64,000 nucleotides of DNA. Origin: JAMLHH01 sp035515235 (GTDB lineage: Bacteria; Bacteroidota; Bacteroidia; Chitinophagales; JADIYW01). Below, in pieces: positions 58,712 through 64,000 of the stretch. Position 1 is the stretch's first letter. Every line of letters starts with the position of its first letter. The stretch is from assembly GCA_035515235.1 (NCBI GenBank), contig DATJBS010000040.1, positions 62,001-126,000 of the forward strand. Reading direction: 5' to 3'. The notes below the pieces were generated by a model. The model had not been told where the DNA came from. It saw only the letters and a list, made by a program, of their open reading frames with translations, and did not search any database. Both the position numbers and the translations under genes were made by a program.

Positions 58712-60220
58712 TTAATTTTCTGGTCTCATTTGAGGGAAGAATAAAACCTCTTGGATACTTAAGTTATTAGTCATGAGCATTGCTAATCGATCTATTCCAA
58801 ATCCAATACCTGAAGTAGGAGGCATACCGTATTCTAATGCTCTTAAAAAGTCGTGATCAATAAGCATAGCTTCATCATCACCTTTCTCAGACAACTTCAT
58901 TTGATCGATAAATCTTTCATATTGATCGATAGGGTCATTCAATTCTGTATATGCATTGGCGATTTCTTTGCCATTGATCATTAATTCAAATCGTTCTACC
59001 AATCCTTCTTTTTCTCTATGCTTTTTAGTCAAAGGACTCATCTCAATAGGATAGTCAATGATAAAAGTAGGTTGAATGAATTTACTCTCACATTTTTCAC
59101 TAAAGATTTCATCTATCATTTTGCCTTTGCCCATAGATTTGTCTACTTCGATACGCAATTCTTTACAGATAGCTCTCAACTCATCTTCATCTTTTCCATT
59201 GACATCGATACCCGTGTGTTCTAGGATAGCGTCATAAATAGAAATTCTTTTATATGGAGCTTTGAAATTAATGACTTGATCTCCTACTGGAGCTTCTGCT
59301 TTACCGTGAACTGCTAAGCATACTCTTTCTAAAAGTTGCTCAGTAGTTTCCATCATCCAGAAATAATCTTTATAAGCAACATAAAATTCAAGAACAGTAA
59401 ATTCAGGGTTGTGGGTTCTATCCATTCCTTCATTTCTGAAATTTCTACTGAATTCATATACCCAGTCAAAACCACCTACAATCAATCTCTTAAGATATAA
59501 CTCGTTGGCAATTCTTAAATACAAAGGAATGTCTAACGCATTGTGATGTGTAACAAAAGGCCGTGCTGCTGCACCACCAGCTATACTTTGTAATACAGGA
59601 GTATCTACTTCTAATGCACCTTGTTCGTTTAAGAAATCACGAATAGCGTGAATCATTTTAGTACGTTTGATAAAAGTTTCTTTTACTTCATCATTCACGA
59701 CTAAATCCACATAACGCATTCTATATCTTTTCTCAGGATCGCTGAATGCATCGTGAATATTTCCGTCTTCATCTTTTTTGACAATAGGTAACGGGCGCAA
59801 TGCCTTAGCTAAAATCGTCAACTCAGTGACATGAACAGAAATTTCTCCTACTTGAGTTTTAAACACGTACCCTTTGATTCCGATGAAATCACCTATATCT
59901 AAAAGCTTTTTGAAAACTGTATTATAAAGATCTTTATTATCTGTAGGACATATCTCATCTCTATTGAGATAGATTTGAATTCTACCAGTGGAGTCTTTTA
60001 ATTCTGCAAAAGATGCTTTGCCCATGACTCTTCTACTCATCAATCTTCCTGCTAAACAGACTTCTTGATACTTTTCTGGAGATTGCTCAAATTCACTTTT
60101 AATGTCTTTTGCATAAGCGCTGACAGGAAATAGTGCCGCCGGATATGGATCTATCCCTAAATCACGGATGGATTGTAGAGATTGACGTCTAAATTGTTCC
60201 TGTTCACTGAGATTTTGCAT
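58712..60220 (-). CDS. lysS: Lysyl-tRNA synthetase (class II)
   Basis: This is a 502-residue class II synthetase. The N-terminal anticodon-binding OB fold (VCLAGRLMSRRVMGKASFAELKDSTGRIQIY) precedes the catalytic core: motif 1 with FLNEQGALEVDTPVLQSIAGGAAARPFVTHHNAL, motif 2 FRNEGMDRTHNPEFTVLEFYVAYKDY, and motif 3 GMPPTSGIGFGIDRLAML. Length and domains match LysS. On the minus strand a TAATTTTG box at 60246-60253 gives a leader of about 20 bases. The gene ends at the bidirectional terminator 58673-58706. Confidence 0.96.
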   Translation of the reverse strand: MQNLSEQEQFRRQSLQSIRDLGIDPYPAALFPVSAYAKDIKSEFEQSPEKYQEVCLAGRLMSRRVMGKASFAELKDSTGRIQIYLNRDEICPTDNKDLYNTVFKKLLDIGDFIGIKGYVFKTQVGEISVHVTELTILAKALRPLPIVKKDEDGNIHDAFSDPEKRYRMRYVDLVVNDEVKETFIKRTKMIHAIRDFLNEQGALEVDTPVLQSIAGGAAARPFVTHHNALDIPLYLRIANELYLKRLIVGGFDWVYEFSRNFRNEGMDRTHNPEFTVLEFYVAYKDYFWMMETTEQLLERVCLAVHGKAEAPVGDQVINFKAPYKRISIYDAILEHTGIDVNGKDEDELRAICKELRIEVDKSMGKGKMIDEIFSEKCESKFIQPTFIIDYPIEMSPLTKKHREKEGLVERFELMINGKEIANAYTELNDPIDQYERFIDQMKLSEKGDDEAMLIDHDFLRALEYGMPPTSGIGFGIDRLAMLMTNNLSIQEVLFFPQMRPEN

Positions 60221-60390
60221 AAATATTATTTTAAAACAAGTTGCTCAAAATTAAGGGTTTGTTTTCAATTAATTTTAACAATACCCGCTAATACATTGAC
60301 TTAATGTTATTATTTCAGAAAAAATAATTTTTTCACACTCTATAATTTTTAAATATTGACTATCCTACTTGTTTGATATAATTTCGCCAC

Positions 60391-61245
60391 ATGGATAAAC
60401 AAGATGTTTTAGATAAAACTTATTGGGAGCACGTAATTGCAAGATTTTACGATATTTTAATTACTAAAGGATTAGAAGTAGCAGTGGCTATTGTAATTCT
60501 TATTGCTGGCTTTTTCATTATCGGCAAAGTAGCTAAAGGCGTAAAAATGGCAATTATTCAAAAAACGGATGATATCGCTTTAGGAGAATTTACAGAGCAA
60601 GTGACTCGTATTATTCTAAAAATCATGCTTTTCTTGTCGGTAGCTTCTCAAGTCGGTATTGAAACCACATCATTTATAGCAGCATTAGGTGCAGCAGGTT
60701 TAGCTGTAGGTATGGCGTTGCAAGGGAGTTTGTCAAATTTTGCTGGTGGAGTATTGATTTTAGTGCTGAAGCCTTTCAAAATTGGTGACACCATTGATAG
60801 CTTAGGTCATTTGGGTCAAGTGGTTAAAATATCTGTATTACAAACGAAAGTGATGACCTTTGATCATAAACTAGTGATTCTTCCTAATGCAAAAGTAGCT
60901 AATACAGAATTGGTAAACTATTCTGTGCCGCCAGATAGACGCTCGGAATTTACTCTTAAAATTGGCTATGATGAAGATATTCAAAAAGTGAGAAAGATCA
61001 TTTTAGGTGAATTACAAAGCAATAGTAATATTTATAGCGATCCGGCTCCAATGATAGCTGTAAATAGTTTGGGTGAATTTAATATAGAAATTCTTACAAG
61101 ATTCTGGACAGATAATGGGAAGCATGTGACTACGCTTTTTGATATTCTAGAAGCTGTAAAATCTGCTTTCCAAAATGAAAACATTAGAATTACTCCTGGA
61201 ATCAAACAAATTGAATTGATTAAAGATTCAAAGTCATCTAATTAG
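60391..61245 (+). CDS. mscS: Small-conductance mechanosensitive channel (MscS family)
   Basis: This is a 284-residue inner-membrane channel that opens under turgor stress. TM1 is at about 28-50 (EVAVAIVILIAGFFIIG), TM2 at about 70-90, and the pore helix TM3 is GAAGLAVGMALQGSLSNFAGGVLILVLKPFKIGDTI, with the Ala/Gly pattern of MscS. A beta domain (GQVVKISVLQTKVMTFDHKLVILPNAKV) and an alpha/beta C-terminus with the conserved FTLKIGYDEDIQK follow. The size equals E. coli MscS. It starts at ATG 60391. A TATAATTT box precedes the start, with an uncertain -33. It is convergent with porX; the hairpin between them is at 61250-61286. Confidence 0.93.
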   Translation: MDKQDVLDKTYWEHVIARFYDILITKGLEVAVAIVILIAGFFIIGKVAKGVKMAIIQKTDDIALGEFTEQVTRIILKIMLFLSVASQVGIETTSFIAALGAAGLAVGMALQGSLSNFAGGVLILVLKPFKIGDTIDSLGHLGQVVKISVLQTKVMTFDHKLVILPNAKVANTELVNYSVPPDRRSEFTLKIGYDEDIQKVRKIILGELQSNSNIYSDPAPMIAVNSLGEFNIEILTRFWTDNGKHVTTLFDILEAVKSAFQNENIRITPGIKQIELIKDSKSSN

Positions 61246-61249
61246 AATT

Positions 61250-61286
61250 CAAAATAAAATAGCCCATAGATTGATCTTTGGGCTAT
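61250..61286 (-). terminator. Terminator of porX
   Basis: An 8-bp perfect stem ATAGCCCA / TGGGCTAT (61259-61266 with 61279-61286) is followed on the minus strand by TTTTATTTTG. It is about 55 bases after the porX stop. It may also help stop mscS transcription. Confidence 0.75.
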
Positions 61287-61340
61287 AAAATATTCATGAT
61301 TTCTTGAAAAATCTTATTGAGGTTATTGATATTTAGAATT

Positions 61341-62894
61341 TTATTTCGTCTCAAATACCACAAAAGGCACAATCATTTCTTCTAAAGAAATACCACCGTG
61401 CTGGAAAGTATCTTTATAGTAATTAGCAAAGTGATTGTAGTTATTTGGATAACAGAGGTAGTAATCCTCTTTGGCAAAAATGTAAGAACTACTGATATTG
61501 CTTTGAGGTAGCATTGCGTCAGAAGGCTTTTTTATTTCCATCACTTCTTTCGGATTATAGTTCAAGCTTCTACCTGTTTTGTATCTTAAATTGGTCGTTG
61601 TGTTTTTGTCTCCAATGACTTTTGCTGGAGTGCCTACACGGATAGTTCCATGGTCCGCTGTAACGATAATTCTAACTTTTCTTTCTTTAAGTTTTTGCAA
61701 AGCATTGAATAATGGAGAGTGGTCAAACCAAGAAACGGTCAAAGATCGATATGCAGCTTCATCACTAGCAAGTTCTTTTAAAACCTCCATTTCTGTACGC
61801 ACATGAGAGAGCATATCTACAAAATTATAGACAATTGCATTCAATTTATTATTGCAAAGATTCAGAATATTGTCTTCTAAATCTTTCCCGATTTTGTTGG
61901 TAGTGACTTTAGTATATGATACTTTACCTTCAAATCGGAAATTTCTAAGTTGCTCATTCAAGAAGAATTCTTCATGAAGGTTTTTACCTTCCTCTTCATC
62001 GTCAAAGAACCATTTTTGAGGATACTTTTTATAAATTTCTAATGGAGTCAATCCAGAAAAAATTGCATTCCTACTATATTGAGTGGTAGCAGGAAGGATA
62101 GAATAGAAGTGATCTTCTTTGACTTTTTTGAATAATTCACTAAAGATGGGTTCTATCACTTTATACTGATCGTATCTCAAATTGTCTATCAAAAGAAAAA
62201 ATGTAGGAACATCATCGTTTAAATATTCTTTGACTTTATTTTTAAACAAAGTGTGAGAAAGCGTAGGTCCATTTTTAGATTTATTGCCTACCCAATCCAA
62301 GTAGTTTTTATTGACAAATTTGAAAAATTCCTTATTAGCTTCTGCTTTCTGCATGCTCAGAATTTCATGCATTTCTTGATTGTTAGCATGGTCTAGCTGC
62401 AATTCCCAATAGATCAATTCTTTATATAAAGTAACCCATTCCTCATGCGTCATTTGATTATTGATTTGCATCATAATCTTTTGAAACTCTTGTCGATAGG
62501 AGTTGCCTGTTTTTTCAGATACTAGTCTTTTATTGTCAATGATTTTCTTCAAAGACAGCAGGATTTGTTGAGGTTTTACGGGTTTGATGAGATAGTCACT
62601 GATCTGTGAGCCTATAGCTTCTTCCATGAGATTCTCTTCTTCGTTCTTTGTTATGAGGACTACGGGAATATCTAATTGGATGGCTTTGATTCTAGAAAGA
62701 GTTTCTAAACCAGTGATTCCTGGCATGCTTTCATCTAAAAATACAATGTCAAATGTTTCAGTTTTGAATTTGTCTACAGCATCTATTCCATTGGTGACAG
62801 GGACGACCTGATATCCCTTCTGTTCCAAAAACATGATTTGAGGCTTCAGTAAATCTATTTCATCATCCGCCCAAAGTATTTTTATATCTGACAT
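61341..62894 (-). CDS. porX: Type IX secretion regulator PorX (receiver-PglZ)
   Basis: This is a 517-residue cytosolic response regulator. An N-terminal receiver domain (ILWADDEIDLL with Asp10 and Asp11; Asp54 in FLDES as phospho-acceptor; Lys in DYLIKP) and a helical linker (about 125-200) are followed by a PglZ alkaline-phosphatase-type domain. That domain has FFLLIDNLRYDQYKVIEPIF, LPATTQYSRNAIFSG, VYNFVDMLSH, ITVTADHGTIRV-like IVTADHGTIRVGTP and CYPNNYNHFANYYKDTFQHGGISLEEMIVPF, with metal-ligand Asp/His residues intact. PorX with the PorY kinase and an ECF sigma is known to control type IX genes and acts as an oligonucleotide phosphodiesterase. No PorY is in the window. The gene ends at the terminator 61250-61286. 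Confidence 0.94.
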   Translation of the reverse strand: MSDIKILWADDEIDLLKPQIMFLEQKGYQVVPVTNGIDAVDKFKTETFDIVFLDESMPGITGLETLSRIKAIQLDIPVVLITKNEEENLMEEAIGSQISDYLIKPVKPQQILLSLKKIIDNKRLVSEKTGNSYRQEFQKIMMQINNQMTHEEWVTLYKELIYWELQLDHANNQEMHEILSMQKAEANKEFFKFVNKNYLDWVGNKSKNGPTLSHTLFKNKVKEYLNDDVPTFFLLIDNLRYDQYKVIEPIFSELFKKVKEDHFYSILPATTQYSRNAIFSGLTPLEIYKKYPQKWFFDDEEEGKNLHEEFFLNEQLRNFRFEGKVSYTKVTTNKIGKDLEDNILNLCNNKLNAIVYNFVDMLSHVRTEMEVLKELASDEAAYRSLTVSWFDHSPLFNALQKLKERKVRIIVTADHGTIRVGTPAKVIGDKNTTTNLRYKTGRSLNYNPKEVMEIKKPSDAMLPQSNISSSYIFAKEDYYLCYPNNYNHFANYYKDTFQHGGISLEEMIVPFVVFETK

Positions 62895-63008
62895 AAGTGT
62901 ATTTCGTGTTTGAGTTCATAAAATAAGCATAAACATCTGAATCTGACTTTTTGTAGATGTTATTTCATGTTATATGTTAAAAACTAAAAGAGAGCTTTGC
63001 TTATTGTC

Positions 63009-63398
63009 TTAAAGCGATAATATTTTACTGACTTTTTCAATAATAATATCAGATTGATCAGTAGTATATAATTTGGAAGAAATGTCTGCAGAGTACATCA
63101 GCAAATCTTCTTTGTATTGTACTTCAAATCTAGAGGAGTGATTTTTAATAAATTCTGCAAAACTTTCCCACGCATATTTGGAGCTAAATCCATGAGAAAT
63201 CAGCCAATTGAAGATCAATTCAGTTTGTATAGACGTTTCAGAATCATTTCCCATATCTCTTTGAGTCAGATAGTACCAAGATTTGATCAAATCATTCTTC
63301 ATTAGTTGAATACTTTCTTTCGAATGACCATCAAATGAAGTGGCTATGGCATATGCTAAATAACCAATATTTCGGTATAGACTGATATTGACGTTCAT
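63009..63398 (-). CDS. Hypothetical protein
   Basis: This is a 129-residue mainly helical protein with no signal peptide and no recognised family. It starts MNVNISLYRNIGYLAYAIATSFDG and contains HSKESIQLMKNDLIKSWYY and IFNWLISHGFSSKYAWESFAEFI. I chose ATG 63398; an upstream in-frame TTG (63416) would add six residues. The all-helical pattern with acidic and histidine residues recalls TerB/DUF-type helical proteins, but I cannot assign it. It is on the same strand as pfkA upstream (89 bases) and may be transcribed from it. Low information. Confidence 0.6.
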   Translation of the reverse strand: MNVNISLYRNIGYLAYAIATSFDGHSKESIQLMKNDLIKSWYYLTQRDMGNDSETSIQTELIFNWLISHGFSSKYAWESFAEFIKNHSSRFEVQYKEDLLMYSADISSKLYTTDQSDIIIEKVSKILSL

Positions 63399-63487
63399 TT
63401 TTCTAGAGGAGTTCAATACAAAATTGTATTCAAGCTCTAAATATCCATCTATGAATTAGTCTTTAAAGTGAGCAAACTTACACTCTA

Positions 63488-64000
63488 TTATTTTGACAAA
63501 ATTTTAAGCATTTCTATGACTTGGTGATCGATGACCAAAGGTCTGTTTTTTACATCTTTCAATGGAGTATAATGAATGCGATGATGCACAGCACCTGCCA
63601 TTACATTTTTCAAACCATTATGTATAGCTTCTACTGCACCTACCCCAAGTTTTGTAGCCAATACTCTATCTCTACAAGTAGGAGAGCCGCCTCTCTGAAT
63701 ATGTCCTAAAATAGTTACGCCGGTATGTATGCTTGGATATTTTTGGTTGATGATTTTTTCTAATTGATATGCGCCACCAGCTTCGTCTCCTTCGGCTACT
63801 ACTACAATATATGAACTGTCTTTCCAGCTTTTCTTATGTTCTATGACATCGTATAATAATTGTAAATCTCTCTGAGTTTCTGGAATGATTATGCCTTCGG
63901 CTCCCGTAGCAATTCCTGTATTATAAGCGATATAACCTGCATTTCTGCCCATCACTTCTACAAAGAACAATCTATGATGTGATTTTGCAGTATCTCTTAT
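63488..64000 (-). CDS. pfkA: 6-phosphofructokinase (partial, cut by the right edge)
   Basis: This is the C-terminal half (about 170 residues) of ATP-dependent 6-phosphofructokinase, the glycolytic enzyme that makes fructose-1,6-bisphosphate. It shows RDTAKSHHRLFFVEVMGRNAGYIA (the VEVMGR substrate motif), IIIPE, IVVVAEGDEAGG, ILGHIQRGGSPTCRDRVLATKLG and a C-terminal region ending RPLVIDHQVIEML. The 5' end with the ATP-binding GG and TIDND motifs lies beyond base 64000. The frame is open to the edge, so the TTG at 63970 is internal and not the start. The GHIQRGGSP motif makes the call firm. Confidence 0.95.
   Translation of the reverse strand: MRDTAKSHHRLFFVEVMGRNAGYIAYNTGIATGAEGIIIPETQRDLQLLYDVIEHKKSWKDSSYIVVVAEGDEAGGAYQLEKIINQKYPSIHTGVTILGHIQRGGSPTCRDRVLATKLGVGAVEAIHNGLKNVMAGAVHHRIHYTPLKDVKNRPLVIDHQVIEMLKILSK

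Noticed and set aside
1..64000. tRNA, rRNA or prophage genes
   Set aside because: No cloverleaf-like segment, rRNA-like sequence or phage structural gene was seen in any gene-free stretch.

Overview
The window is a chromosomal segment of an AT-rich Bacteroidetes bacterium, most likely from the Saprospiria/Chitinophagia side of the phylum. The evidence is a set of phylum-specific traits: type IX secretion and gliding genes (porV, porU, gldJ, porX, and a cargo protein with a C-terminal sorting domain), promoters of the TTTG-N19-TAnnTTTG type, a DksA-like protein without the usual zinc cysteines, and RecQ, RHS and pseudo-arginase proteins of the Bacteroidetes type. Both edges cut genes: an M19 dipeptidase on the left and pfkA on the right. 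I saw no tRNA, rRNA, prophage or CRISPR array.

Layout. 1-11.2 kb: a dipeptidase, a 2-oxoglutarate oxygenase, a group of small lipoproteins (two of them paralogues) beside an OmpA-domain protein, then a module of ECF sigma factor, membrane anti-sigma/TPR protein and TPR-CHAT protease-like protein, followed by nfu and a short-chain dehydrogenase. 11.3-23.5 kb: housekeeping genes, namely gcvT, an operon ileS-dksA-like-lspA-ABC ATPase, and the rimP-nusA-infB operon behind a leader hairpin. 23.6-32.5 kb: an accessory island with a Fic protein, a TPR lipoprotein, a formylglycine-generating-enzyme-like lipoprotein that keeps both active-site cysteines, a decayed antitoxin gene, a PIN-toxin start fused in frame to an RHS polymorphic toxin with its cognate immunity gene, and a DDE transposase gene broken by a 402-bp non-coding element carrying a long nested hairpin.

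32.7-45.7 kb: the type IX secretion block porV-porU / gldJ and murF, with a second sigma/anti-sigma/CHAT module lying between gldJ and murF. 45.7-64 kb: mostly housekeeping genes, including a metal-site-degenerate arginase-fold protein, a PAS-LytTR regulator, phosphodiesterase-miaA-cca, a glycosyltransferase/GmhA-like/mannose-1-phosphate guanylyltransferase sugar group, recQ, a secreted phosphoesterase with a sorting domain, lysS, mscS, porX and pfkA.

The most notable themes are: (1) two copies of an apparently regulated-proteolysis module (ECF sigma, membrane-spanning anti-sigma-like TPR protein, exported TPR-CHAT caspase-like protein); (2) the PIN-RHS gene fusion beside a frameshifted antitoxin, with a GIY-YIG-like toxin tip and an immunity gene; (3) a structured non-autonomous element related to a palindromic repeat elsewhere in the window; and (4) leader and promoter features, namely candidate leaderless gcvT and murF mRNAs, a hairpin over the ileS Shine-Dalgarno, a rimP attenuator-like hairpin, and a three-copy 32-bp tandem repeat upstream of ileS.
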